Origin: Anseranas semipalmata
Lineage: Eukaryota > Chordata > Aves > Anseriformes > Anseranatidae
DNA: 64,000 bases
Assembly: GCA_013399115.1 (NCBI GenBank)
Contig: VXAA01006474.1
Location: 918,457 to 982,456 of the forward strand
Direction: 5' to 3'
The notes below the pieces were generated by a model that worked only from the letters and a program-made list of their open reading frames with translations, ran no database searches and was not told where the DNA came from. A program made the translations under genes and the position numbers. Below, piece after piece: positions 1 through 13,302 of this stretch. Within the stretch, counting starts at the first letter, position 1; each line of letters opens with the position of its first letter.

Positions 1-3000
1 TTCAATTTTACAGAATATCAAGACAGATGTGTTATGAATCCCATTGCACTTGTTAAATAGGTGTTTTTCTGTCCCTGTGCTTAGCAAAACATGTCTTACT
101 GAAATCTAAGTGATTGCAAAATGTCTGTTGACATGAAGGTACCTGTCAAGGTTTGAGACTCCATGTGATGAGCCATAAACTAAAAGTCACAAAGGACAGA
201 GATGCTCAGTAAGGAATACCAAAATCTGTTCCCTCAACACACGCACCTGAAATCATTTGGAAGAGCAAAGTCCACTGCTTTGCACAAATAAAAGAAAATT
301 AATGTGTATGAACAGACACACCTACATTTAAGTGCTTAATTTACATACTCAAATCTTTGCTGTAACTGTAAAAGAAGATTTTTGTACACGTAATGTCATA
401 CAGAGAAATCTATGAAATGCTGGATGCTCTTTGAAAAACTGGACAGGAACATCTAGCCAGTCTGTTTTCCTCCTTTCACACCTTCTGTTCTTTATTTTTA
501 TTTTCTCTCCTCTCTATGTGTTGTCAGTAAATACACAAGTGTTTCTAATGGGTCAGCTCATTTTTCCTATGATATTACAGGAATATCATTTCCTGGATAA
601 TTCATTAATAATCACAGAGTGTTTTCAACTAATTTCCTAGTATAGTATCCTGTAATTTCAGTTCATCTTCAGTAAGAAGGACATAAGAATCTACAAAATT
701 CCTCATGATTATATTTTTCCAAAGGCCCAGAATCTCAGCCCAATGCACATACTGCATCAAGATACAATAGCTGAAAGAGCAATACCCATCTTGAACATTG
801 CTACATTGACTTACAGAATTGTGCCCTTGAGAAAAAGACAGAGAAAAACGGAGAGCCATGCAGTGACAAAAATGAAATAGAACTGTCATCTGGCAGTTCT
901 TCATAGTCCATCAAATAAACTATTAAAGATATAAGAAGAGCCACAGAGTGCTCGGGCAAAGGTTGTTAAACCACTACTCCAAGGGCAGGTCACTGCACAT
1001 TGCTAAGATTGTTAGTAAAAGATAAACCTGTTTTCACTATGAAACTTGACATTGCTGGTTTTCAGCTTCACCTTTAATACTATATGCTCGCATCCAGGGA
1101 CACAGCTGGGTAAACTAATAATACAAGAGTTTACAAGAAGAGTGATTATTGAAGTTAAGAGCATTGTGTACTGAAGAACCATAGGTTTCTCATCAAATAA
1201 TGTGAATCCAATTTTCACATTACTTTACCTACATCTTTCATAAATGAATGTCCTCTGTTATCTTGCCCTAGCTTAAAAAAATAAAATGTATATTTCACAG
1301 TGAGATTACTACTTTTGAATGTACAAACTGAAAGGCTAGACTAACCCCAAATTACCAAAGCTTACATCTTCATTATGAGATTAGCTTGAAAAAATCATAA
1401 CTTTTTAAAATTAGTATATTTTGGTTCTTTGTATTTGCCATCCAATTTTGAAAACTTTTGGTTTACCTTGATAATAATATCATTTTTCTTTGTAAGGATA
1501 AGAATTTGAAATTGATTTAAACAAAGATGAAAGCTCTTTTTCTCCTATATTCTCCTGACTCCAAGAGCTGGTATTTTCAGTTAGTACGAACTACTATATG
1601 CTACACAATAAAATCAGGAAAGATGTCAACACAGGGCATGTGAATACCTCTGATATGAATGATGAGGGAGAGAGGCTGGTCAGCCTTTTCCCTAAGACAA
1701 ATTGAATCCAACAAATATAAAATGGACACACAGCACTTCCTGCCTCTAAGCCATGCACAAGTCAGAATTTTCAGAAATCCAGAACTCTTCCAGCTACAAA
1801 TGAAGCTAGTGATTTTCAGCAGCTCTAAAAATTTAATCCCCTAGAATTGTACAGGAGTGTTGACGGATGTTAATATAAAGCAAAGTACTTGGTCTATTTC
1901 CACAACACAAAATGAAGTGCTGAAAAACATGCCTTGTTAGTAAATACCACAGCATTCTTAAAGATTTTGTTACTTTAACCACTGTGCTGTCTAAACATAA
2001 GTGTGTTTGTGGTTGCCTACTAGTTATTCCTGGCTAGTACTTTGATACTCAGGCATAATTTAAGAAACCAAAGAAGCTATGCCATTTTCGTGTTTTTACT
2101 ATTGCATTATGGAGGACAATAATGGTCAGACTATAAACTTTGATTTCTTCATCTCCAATGAAAATTGCACAAACTCCATGCCATCTTCATCCATGTTCAG
2201 TGAAATAATTGTGGTGTCTTGTGTATGATAAAGCTTCAGTAAATGACAAAATTTAATTTAGAGTTGTTGGGAGAAAAAGGGTATCTGTGAAAATGTTAAG
2301 TAAAGAATATGTTACTGCTATAATTATTATGTTGTACCATGCAATATACAAAAAGTTTTGCAAATTCTGTTTTGACTCCTTTTTTTTTTTTTCCACAGAA
2401 ATGTATTATTTCTGTAGGATTAAACTTTTAGTAGGCAATAAAAATGTGAAGATTTGACCCATAGGAAAAATTTGGTGTGATGGGAAAAAGGTAGATTAAC
2501 ACTGGTTTCTAGTGAGTTTGCCTGTTTCCCATGCATTAACTTTTGTAATGTTCATCTGATAAAAGAAAACAGCTTTAAATAACAATTACATTATAAATTT
2601 TGTGTATTTCTTAAATACATTTAAATTTAGCTTCATTTTTTAAAAAATAAGCTGATCGCTCAACTTTAATCAAAAAGTTGCATTAGATGTATACTTATAA
2701 TTTACTGTGAATAGGTACCTCCTGTATTTAAAAAATCCTGAGTAGATTATGTGCTATGTTACCCTTTTCAGTAAATACAACCTTCAATTTGTCTTTAAAA
2801 CATCTGACCCTGTAAATAATCTTTTTATTCAACCTTGTAAAAAGAGCAGAATGAAAGTCAGAAAAAAAAATATGTGGGAAGCAAGAAAAAGTATGAGAGA
2901 GAGCTGTACATTGCCACCTTCCCCCTTCCTTAGGTCAGCACACAGTGAATGACTGATGTTTCAGATAATCAGGTCCTTACATGAAATGTTACACTATACT

Positions 3001-6000
3001 ACTAAGTGCATATGCATCTTAGCCCAATTTTGTAACTGTTTTGGGTGGGAAGTTTCCCAGTTTGTTGGAGACACTAAATGTCTATCTGGCATTTTCCCAG
3101 CAGGGAGTTCCCATTTGTGTAGAACAGGACACAGTATAATGCACAGAAGAAATACCACTGAAAATGTGAGTCTGAAATGATGAGTAGCAACATCATCAAA
3201 CTAGACAGATTCAAGTGAAACAGAGGTTTAAAAGAGTATTTGGCACCATGGTACCCCAAAGTTCATTTTCAGTACACTGGTTCAAGTTCTGCCCAGACTG
3301 ACACTGGTTAAAACCTACCATTATTTGATTGTTCTTGAGTGGTATCTGAAATAGTTTGCTGTCCTTTAGCATTTAGTAAGTATAACATGAAATCATTAAT
3401 CTCTGCTCTTCAAACTCAAACTCTTGTCTGTGGTAAGATCAAATACAATGTTCATGAAGACTAAGCCACTCTTCTGTTTGAAGTAGTAGTTCTTATCAGT
3501 CAAATATACCAAAGTGTATCAAAACAACTTAATGTTAATTCTGCTATGCAGAGTTATGTGGAAATTTTACTTCTGTTGTCTGTGTTTTATGAATCAGAAG
3601 GTGACTTCTGTCTCCAGGGTTTTTAGATTTATTTTTCATAAAAATTAAAAACCCATTCTCAAGAGCGAGCATACACATAGCACAGAAACAAATAATGGGG
3701 CGAATATGAACAAAGGAAAAAAAGGAAGATTTTAGCATCCAAGGAGACCTACACATTTACAGAAGAAACTTGACTTCTCAGTTGCCTCTTCCTTTTTCAG
3801 AAATATTAAATATAAATCTAGTATATAGCAAATAAAATATTTGTTTATAAACTATTTTAAATCAGGCTATTAGTTACAAACTAATGTTTTATTCGTGATT
3901 TACTATGCAGTATACTAAGCTATACTGCATACAAAAATCTGTAGACAAGTGGACTACAGAGCATATACAGGTGACAGCTTTCTGTGACAGAATGTTTAAC
4001 TACGGTAGTTGTAAGACTGAAGAAATTGCTTCCAGAAAAGAATTGTTTTAAATATAGATTGTAATCCCTTGGCATGGGGTCATCTATATGCTAAGTCTTT
4101 TATCAGAGAATCAAAATGTTTTCATTGTTGTCTTTTTTTTTTTTTTTTTAATTGTGACTTTTGCCCGTGCTTGAGTAAAATTGCTTTGATACACAGCCCA
4201 AATTAATCCTTCCCTGAAAAACAATCTGCACCTTCAGGATCACATGGTATTTTCAACAATCACAGTAAAATGAGGGTGATAACAGACAAATCCCTCCGGC
4301 TACTGCATCTTTTCCTTCTCCTTTCTCAACACAGAGACCATATGACTGAACACGCAGAACCACAAATTACTGTAGTGCGCAGTTCCTACTTAATAATGAC
4401 ATCCCATAAGTTAGCAAAAATCTGCCAACATCTGCAAGCTTCTCTACACTGCTGTGAGCCAAAGTTAAAAATCATGTGTGACAGTGCTGTGGAAAATACA
4501 ATTGATTCCATTCTGATTGTGTCAGTTCCAAACACAGACAATATTGATGATGCTGTACAGTAATCTTATTGGGCTTGGGCCCAACTGAACATTGGTCTTT
4601 GTCAACTCATTATTCCTCTATCAGAGGGATCTCACTAGATTGATCTTGCCAGAAGCTCTTGATGTGTCTCACAAATCACTGTTCTGCTGTTGGCAGGCAT
4701 ATTCGAGTACTGCACGGTAATTGCTGGTTTTTTTTTCCTTTCCCCAGAAGGCAGTGACTACATATTGCAAGTCATTGTCATATGAGAGAATATAACTGTC
4801 CTAACAAGATAATGTAGTTAACTGTGCAGTTCCCGATCATGCCAAAAGATGTGGTCATATTATATGTGTTACTAAAGGAGCAAAATTATTTCAAAAGGTA
4901 ATCCCACCCCCCTATACTCCTTAAATAAATAAGCTAACTTTTTAGGTTTTTTTGGTGTGAAAGCATGTTTGGATAAATTATATTATTTCAAACTGCAGCC
5001 CAAAGATGCAAAGATCTTGATGGCCTCTTCCATTTGCACATACAGAAACAAACCACACATGAATGTTTGCAAAACTCAGAGGCAGACATTTGAGTGTCTG
5101 ACAAGAAGTGATTACATCTTGGAATTTTCTTTTACATTTTTAGCCAAAGGAAAGAAACTTTTTGGCTCCTAAGCTCTTCCGTTTGACCCTCAGAAAGATC
5201 CAGGCAGATTAACTAAAGTCTTTGGCCTGGGTAAATGCTTTCTTTAAGATACAATCAACATATCCTCTGGCTAATCTTAGAAGAACACAGTGACAAAACC
5301 AAATCCAAACACTTGATGCGCTGAGTTGGATGATCTGGATAATAGCATGAGTCTGTACTGGAGTTTCTCCAAGAAAGCTTAGACATATGCTGACTGAAAG
5401 CTCCCATGTCAGCCTGCTTCATTCCTATACGGCAAATGGGAAGAATAACAATCCTTGAACGGCAAAATTTAAGCAGCCAGCTCTGGCTTCTTACTCTCTC
5501 TGTGGATGAGAGCTTTTCTGGGCAGGTACAGGGGTTCAGTAGTAGACAGCAGAAAATATGACTGAAAAGAGATGTGATCCTTTATTAGGGGGAATGGCTA
5601 CAGAACTGAACAAAGAGCCGTAAAAAAAGGGGGCCTTGCACCTTACATTATCTTACCTAATACAAGGAAATTCAGCAAGGGTGCTGGTAGCAGAAAATAA
5701 GTGTCAGTAAAACCCTTTAAAAATCAGATAACATTTTATCTTTAAGTAATACAAAGAAGACTTCAACCCCTATCAAAACACTCAAATACTTTCGCCATCA
5801 TTGTCCAACAGTTACATAAATGTTACACAGGCCAAGACAGTGGCATGTAGCATACAGGCAATAAGTTCTTGAAGTTATGGAAACTGTACAATTATGCAAA
5901 GCCTTGGAGACTGTTTTTACCTGAGAAATCCAAAACTACTTGTGAGGACATTTATGAAAAGAAAGAGTGAATTGATTCCACCTATAGGCAGCATACAGAC

Positions 6001-8256
6001 TGAGTACATTAAATGACTATGAGTGGGTGACTCCCAAGAGAAATTAGCAACAGTAGTTGTCCACTTGTGAACACCATATGCAAATTTAATATCGAATCTT
6101 TCCCTGACCTGTGTTGTGGCTCATGTGTTGGTGTAAACAATTCTAAATGTAGCAGAGCCAGCAACAGAAAGATTCCAAACATAACCATTTTCATTTTCAA
6201 AGGAAAATATTGCCATTCCTAACTTTAGATAACCATCTCTTCCCAGAATAGACTTTGTGTGGTGAGTTCTTCTGTAACATACTGGAAAAGTTAGGACCTT
6301 CAGAGTAGAACTAAAGAGGTGCCACCTAAAGTCCTTTGCAGGTAGCAGCATACAGTTAGCAAAGTGAAGTTAAGGACTTCAGTGCTTCTGAAATTGTCTT
6401 CTTCTATGAGACTTCCATACCTTTTTCAGATGTAATGGAAAGGCACTTCTGTTTGCTTGGAATGCTCAGTCCAGAATCCTTTTCATGATTTTCCATGCCT
6501 TTTTTTGATAGCATAATATGCACTTTAGTCTTCAACCAGAAAAGGAGAAAATTGTAGTTTCTTTTAATACCAACAGTCAAGTTATCTATTCAGGCCAAGT
6601 GGTAGGGTCTGGAGCAGCAGCTGCAAGCTATTCCATGCATATCTTTAAGTACCTACAGGACTCTCAGGATGTTACAGGGATAAACTGTCCTGTTTGTGAG
6701 ACTTTGTGAAACTTGTATTCCTAATTAAATGAAATTTACCTAATTCAAATTTTGGTAATATTTAGTTTACTTAATCCTGAATAGAATTTTAAGTGGAATC
6801 TAAACAAATGATCTTATGTACCCTTCTATTTGTCACTCACAGGTAGTTGAATAACCTCACTGCAAGTTTATTAGCTGGTGTAGGTTGGAAGCTCCCCATT
6901 GATAATGAAGCTGATCTGCTGCTTGAAATAACTCATTATGGGGCGATGGAAAGGGAGAAACTTGACCTAGCACAGGACTTTGACCTTATAGCTGTGATGG
7001 AGACCACACATATTCCAGACTATATTGCCTGGGCTGTTTATACATTTTACAATACACACATTTCTTCCAAAAGCTTCCTTGCTTATTATAATGCACTGAT
7101 GTCAAACTGTTGGTGCAGAGGTCCACTGTAGAAGCAGAAGAGCACTGAGGTCCACAATACAGAATCAAGAGGAGAGTGATCTCATAGAGACTGCTTTCTT
7201 CTTTTTGTTTTGTTTTTTTTTCTTTTTTTCTTTTATCCTGATGGTACCGTGCTTGCATAAAATCAGTGTAAGGAAATGGAGATCTGTTAATGTTTATAGT
7301 CACCTCCTGGCTAGGCTATTAAAAATATCACACACCCCTGTGTTGCATCTGAAGGCTACTTCAGCTAAGCTACAGTTTAGGAAGGATTTAAGCAGTACAC
7401 CTAGTTGAAAGGAGCACTGCTCATGCTGGGGGAAGTTGGATATGTTGACATCACTTGCTGAATTGGGGCCTAATTATAGAGTTGACTAACAATCAGTTAT
7501 TAAATTTATTTTCTTCCATGTGGCCCCAAATAATAACAAATCTATGAATAGTGATTACATACCACAAATAATTCTCTTCTGTTGTCAGATAATGCTGTGA
7601 CAAATGAGTGTCTTCTCTATCATTGCCTGAACTTTAAACAATAAATAATAATTTATGAGACATATTAAAAACCTAGGTCACAATATTTTCTTTATGTTTT
7701 TTTTCTCTTTGAGAATTCAACAGTTCTTGCTTGTTCCCTCTTTTTTTCCATATTCTACTCTAACACAATGCAAAACACTGCTGTTGTGTATCATAGACTG
7801 TCTTCATATTGATATTGCATATATATCCTTTATTTCCTTTTGTAGTTCATCAGTCTGTCCCTGTCCCCTGTTTTTTTTTAATGTGACACCTCTGAGATGG
7901 TACCCATAGCAACACCCACTAGCACGGGTGAGTCTGTGAAGCCGCTGCAGCTATCCCCATTGCTCAGTTCTGACAATGCCAGTCATTAATCTAGCAGTAT
8001 CTGCCTACTCAGATCTCTACAGTTCCTCTTCTGGTCTTCCCTCCTTCCAGCAGTAACAACCCTGTGCACAAAGATTACTGTTAATGATTTTCCATTTATT
8101 TAAAACAGCTCAGGCTGGCAGCTCTGTCTAATCCGCTCTCAACGGCACTGCCACATTAAATTATAGAACAATCACTATGCGACATAGTTTCCTGAATTTC
8201 AAAATTCAGCTACAATATCTCTGAGTTTGTCCAGAATATTCACTTTAGCTATAAAA
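1..8256. other. Single-copy AT-rich non-coding DNA, no gene recognised
   Basis: I see no gene, no recognisable protein domain and no clear transposon in this stretch. Open frames here reach at most 97 codons and resemble no family I know. Two local structures are visible: an 8-base inverted repeat at 2395-2415 just after a T-run, and a T-run at 4133-4149. The patches around 4590-4720 and 8090-8170 are slightly richer in GC and look less random, which could mean conserved non-coding sequence, but only an alignment could show this. The stretch could be intron or intergenic DNA. Confidence 0.6.
4133..4149. repeat. T homopolymer
   Basis: This is a run of 17 T. There is no adjoining sequence that I recognise as a retroposed element on the minus strand, so it is recorded only as a low-complexity tract. 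Confidence 0.9.
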
Positions 8257-8317
8257 GAAAAAAAAAAAAAGGAAAATCAAAAAACAAAACAAAACAAAAC
8301 AAAACAACAAAAAAACA
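8257..8317. repeat. A-rich tract with (AAAAC)n
   Basis: An A-run is followed by about five units of AAAAC and another A-run. The unit is the complement of the GTTTT repeat about 430 bases downstream (8732-8770), so the two tracts lie in inverted orientation. Pentanucleotides of this type often grow from A-tails of retroposons, but no element body is recognisable next to it. Confidence 0.9.
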
Positions 8318-8731
8318 TAATTTCTTAATTCTCTATTTTGTTTATGAGGGTAAGTCACAGCTTATAAAGCTATCCCCAGAACATTTACAATGAAATTACT
8401 TCAGTTTTTCTCAAACATTTTTTTTTCTACTAATGAATATGTTGTAGTTTACTATCTTGCACATATTTTGACTTCTTCAGTACAGACAGGTCTAAGCTTG
8501 ATGTAAAAGGGAGCTTTGCTGCCATTCCACGAGAGGTCTTGTGCTGGCCAGCTGCACTCAAGATAAATTTCATTCCAAGATTAATCTATAACTGAGATTT
8601 TCAAATGAGGCTAAAGAGGTTATGGACACAAATCCCACTGAAACATAATGGGAATTCTGTCTCTAAATCCCTTAGGTGTTTTTGAAATTACTGCTCCAAT
8701 TTTTAGAGCCAAATCCAAGATGGAAGAAATA

Positions 8732-8770
8732 TGTTTTGTTTTTTTGTTTTGTTTTGTTTTGTTTTGTTTT
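8732..8770. repeat. (GTTTT)n pentanucleotide repeat
   Basis: About seven units of GTTTT, with one slightly longer T-run inside. It is the reverse complement of the AAAAC tract at 8257-8317. It is an ordinary microsatellite of the kind that varies in length between individuals. Confidence 0.9.
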
Positions 8771-10000
8771 CCTGTGGGCTACAACTCATGCATTTAAATT
8801 TTGTTAATTTAAGCCTTTGATATTTATCTATCGATACATACTTCATGTGAATAAAAATATATTTAATGCTATTAATGAAAAGTTTTTTGATAGTTTAATA
8901 CCCTTTTGCTGTATATTATAATGTCTATATGACTGGGTGCATGATCAATCAGTTTTGTATTATTCAGGATCAATTTTATCCATTTCCGGGGTATCATGCA
9001 TAGGTTTGTCTTGCCACTATGGAATTTGATGACATCTTTCTGGTAAAGGGTGTGTTTGAGGTCATATCTGTAGCTGTATCCATTGAGACCAAAAATGCAG
9101 ACACCCAGACAAGTCCTGGGAGTAGCTAAGGTATTTAAACACACACACAATCTACCACATATTTCAAATAATCAGAGAAATGCCCTTCTAAAATATGTTC
9201 TTGAATGAGGGCTCTATTTATTCTCCAATGTCCTGCTCGTGTTTGGGAATGCAGTACATAAACCTCTGTTAGATTATTCTGTTAAGATTAATCAGAAAAT
9301 TTGTCTTTGTGTGGACATGTTTATTCAGAATGTGCGAAATATGCCAGTGTATCATTTTATAACCAAAGCTTACAAAAGATTTCCTTCGGGTCATATTGCT
9401 GGACCAATAGGAAGACCAACTTTTCCAAATTAAAGGTAAGTTACTGTCTTCACAATTGTGAGGTAGCTTAAAATCACATCAGGGGGAATATCTTTTACTT
9501 GATGACTGGTATGATTCTCAGGCCATTTTGATAAATGAATAGGAAGTAAGTGGCAAACATATGTGGTAGTGGGTTATGCTCATTAACCAGTTTGTTGCGG
9601 GGATAACTTGTTGGAACAGCAAGACTAGAATTTAATCTGTATTTAATCACAATGTATGAGGCACTGGAATTAAAAATTCTAAGGTTCAGTTCTTTCTAAT
9701 GTTAAAGGGAAAGTTGGGTATGACAAGTACAGTTAAAGATCTGTTTTAGTCAAGGTAAATGAACATCTGTTCAGTATTTTAGGTGTGATATAGTTTAAAG
9801 GAAGATTTATCATTTACATTAGAGGGAAGAGTATTAGACAAATATAAATCTAAACATCTACATTGAAAAAAAATCTATGTGCTTTAAAAAAGTAGTGTCC
9901 ACTCTTCTATGTGCTTTGGGGACAAGTACACAGAAAAAGTGTTCAGAATTTTTTATTATGAAAATAGCATCATTTAACAAAAACCAAGTCCTCGTGCCTG

Positions 10001-10021
10001 TTTATTTATTTATTTATTTTT
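10001..10021. repeat. (TTTA)n tetranucleotide repeat
   Basis: Four perfect TTTA units are followed by a T-run. It is low-complexity sequence with no adjoining element recognised. Confidence 0.85.
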
Positions 10022-13000
10022 AAGCAGGAAAATACGAATAATAGACAATAATATTACCTTTTTTTTTATTTTGCCATAACTTGGTAGATAGATATAGCAC
10101 ATGGATGATCCATTAAACATCTGCTAAATATACATATTTCAGTTGTTTGAATGTGCAGCCTGAATTGTACATTCAAACTTCAACACCTTTAACAGCAAAG
10201 AGTCACATTTTGAACTCACAGGTACATGTGCATCTTTGATTGACTGCACATCAGATTGCTTGATATAGGGTACAGGTGGGTCAATACAGCTTTAAATTCA
10301 CCCCAAAACAATCAGAAATTTCAGAAGGACTTTTCACACCTCACACATCTGAAGCTAAAAGAATGATGTCTTATTATGGTCAATCCAGCAGTTATGCAAA
10401 ATAGCTTTGCAGAGACTGTTTTTAGCATGTGATCTCGGAGGTATTAGCTGAGAGTTAAGATTTTTTTCTAGGAAAGGAGCTGGCATCTCTTCCTAGTTTT
10501 GGAGACAGTCTAAGGCTGCTAAGGGACTCGAGTTAGAGCATTTCTAGCACCGTTATCTAGAGTCACTTATATGTCTAAAGGGTCAAAAAAGCTGAGTTTC
10601 CACTCTGAAATACTGAATAGAACTCCCTTACAACAATCCTTAGCAAGGCAAATTCTGCTAATTAGTTCTAAAAATATGATAGATAAGTAATAAATAACAT
10701 TTCCTATGTAAACATTGTTGTTTCTCAGTAGCTGTATCAATTGAGAAAGACACTTTTCCTTGCATATGGTTTTCATCTTAAAGGCAGAGAACGAATTTAT
10801 AAAGTCTTTTCTTAATGAAATTGAATTGGACATCCCTCATAAATCTTGTAACTTTAGTGGACATTACTCACTTCCCCCAAAAGCATGGATGGATGTTTTA
10901 AAGAGTTTCCCAGTCATTAAAAAGAAAGCAATCTCAACATTACTTTCCTAGTAGCCAGACCCGTACTCATTGTGAGCTGTGCCTTCATCTGTAATAGGTC
11001 CTATCGATTTCAGTGAAATTATTTGATTCATAGAGCATTGCTGAACACAAGCCAGAGTGGTAAAGTCTGTCCCACAATATGTCTCTCAACATATTTTCAT
11101 AAACACATTATAGAACCTGATCCTTAACAACTTCAATATATAAGTTTCCATTAAAATCAGTGCTGCTAGACCGATTTATATCAATGAAAAATCTTCAGTG
11201 AAAGCACCACAGATAGAGATTTAAAACATATGTAAACCATATTCAAATTTTCTGGTTGGACAAAAAGGATTTTGGACAAGATAAACAGAATAATTTATTT
11301 TACCTTCTTTGCTCATGTTGAATTACTGCCCTGTGAAAGTACTACTCGAATGGCTTGTGAGGACGACCAGAGCTTAACTGAGTATTGAGACTTGTATAAA
11401 CTAGGTCTTGCTGGATCATGCTGCATATTACAGATGATTCGTGTGGTAGTTTACAGACTGTATAACACACAGGGTGGTAATTATGTTCAAGAGCAACTTC
11501 AGAAGACAAGGAAGCCCTTTGTATAATAAATAAGTCTTTATATTAGGTGGAAATTAACTGGCTCTAAATTTTGATCAAATTATGAGATTACATCCATATT
11601 AACACAAATTAATTTATCATAATGGATGCTAATCGAACTAATTATAATTAGGCAATGTTGCACTGGGTGAAATATTTCATAATGGTCCCTTTCATATTAG
11701 TAGTAGATTATGTGCATGTTTCAAAAATATAAAAAAGTAACAATTATGCTAAATGTGTTTTATGGTGCAGGTATGTTAAAGAGCCATGACATGAAATTTG
11801 GAGACTAGTTAATGGAATGAATGAACTTTTGCCCTATTGAAAGCTGGCCTGGTACACTCCCTTGAGTATCCAACACCTGTTTATTTTTTTCTAGAAGAGC
11901 CACAGGACATGCTAATACAGCCTAAAATCTTGGAGTGTGGATGTTCGTTTTGCTTTTTTTGTATTTTCTAACTTACAGTCCCCATGATGCTTGACGCTAA
12001 ATCATGATATAATGAGTACTGAATTACTTAGGCCTTTTCCAATTTCCACAGAAAATGGACTTTAATTCAAAACTATGCCTGCTTAATTAAACTTTCCATG
12101 ATCTAATTTGATCTAATTATTTCTATAAATTGAGATGTAACCAGAGTTATATCCTAAGGTAGAATTGGGCTATAGTTACACATTTTTACTTAGATGGAGG
12201 GAACTGACAAGAACTGTGTCATTCTCTCCTATTAACTCTAACCTTGCTGGCCACTTGAATCAACACAGTTCTGCAAACTAAATGATGAACAAAGTACTAT
12301 TTTCAAAATGTCAGACAGGTTTTTGTTTCTTTATTTGTATGTTTGTTTTAAAAGAGAGATTGATTTTCCTGGAGGCATTTCAAGAATAATGTTTCCCTTT
12401 GCATCTACCATGAATGGTTATAGCACAGGAAAAATGATATAGTCCATAGGCCTTATCCAAAGTCCAGTACACATTTGGACTCTTTTTCATTTCTATTTAA
12501 TAATGACACCAAATTATAACTTAAATTCATTTTTTTTTCTCTACAGAACTCTGTTTTTTTAGAAGGTCTGCTCCTTTAAACCATACACAACATGATTTGA
12601 ACCATTTATAACATGACTACATTCTCAAAAAAAAAGGGAAAGCTCCTTGCAAAGTTACTTTATTTTGTCCAAATCAAAATCAAAGCATGGATCTATTTAT
12701 TCAGAATAGCAACATTTGTTACTTCCTGAAAATACCTGTCATTCCTTTTTTTTTGGCTAGTTTCCTTAAGCTGTTGCTGGTCTCCCTGAGTGAACTATCA
12801 TAGTTACTTACCAAAATCTTGTCACACCAGTCAGCCACCGTACACATATACTGTTCTTTGTATATAGCATAAAATAAAGTCTTTCTGAAATCTTTGCTGA
12901 CAGAGAAGCAGAGCACAGATGCTTGCGTATCATGCTTTGCAAACAAACAACACAATCTGACAAAGTATTCAAGGCTTCTGGCTGCACTGAGTTGGTTTAG

Positions 13001-13163
13001 AGGTTAAAAAAATCAGTTTCCTGTTATGTGTTAAAAAGAAGTAATTAATTCTGAGAAATCTGTTAGAAGCAGAATATTATGCCTGGAAAGTAAGGATAGT
13101 CTGCTGACTGGAAGTGCCTAGTTTAGGCATTTCCTCACTGGTAATTCAGATGCCCATTTTCAG

Positions 13164-13302
13164 AGAGGTAGACAATCCAGACCACCTGACATAACTGCCA
13201 ATGTTCTCTGCAAAGTCAGTGAAGAGACAAAGAAAGAAGTTTCTGAAAAGCTGAAGATGAAGCTTAATTTAGTTACCTTTCTGTCTGCATTGTATGAGGA
13301 AG
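13164..13302 (+). other. Candidate exon, unconfirmed
   Basis: A short pyrimidine-rich acceptor ending in TTTTCAG stands just before 13164, and a near-consensus donor (AAG followed by GTAAGC) starts at 13303. One reading frame is open across the whole 139 bases and beyond, from about 13122 to a TGA near 13365. The translated piece is lysine- and glutamate-rich in the middle (residues resembling EETKKEVSEKLKMK) and matches no family I recognise. It could be a coding exon of an unknown gene, an exon of a non-coding RNA, or chance. Chance is the most likely reading without transcript data. Confidence 0.15.

Noticed and set aside
4270..4563. 97-codon plus-strand open frame
   Set aside because: No domain recognised and no gene context.
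6847..7131. 94-codon plus-strand open frame preceded by an acceptor-like CACTCACAG
   Set aside because: The frame is domain-free and there is no matching donor within exon-like distance that I could defend.
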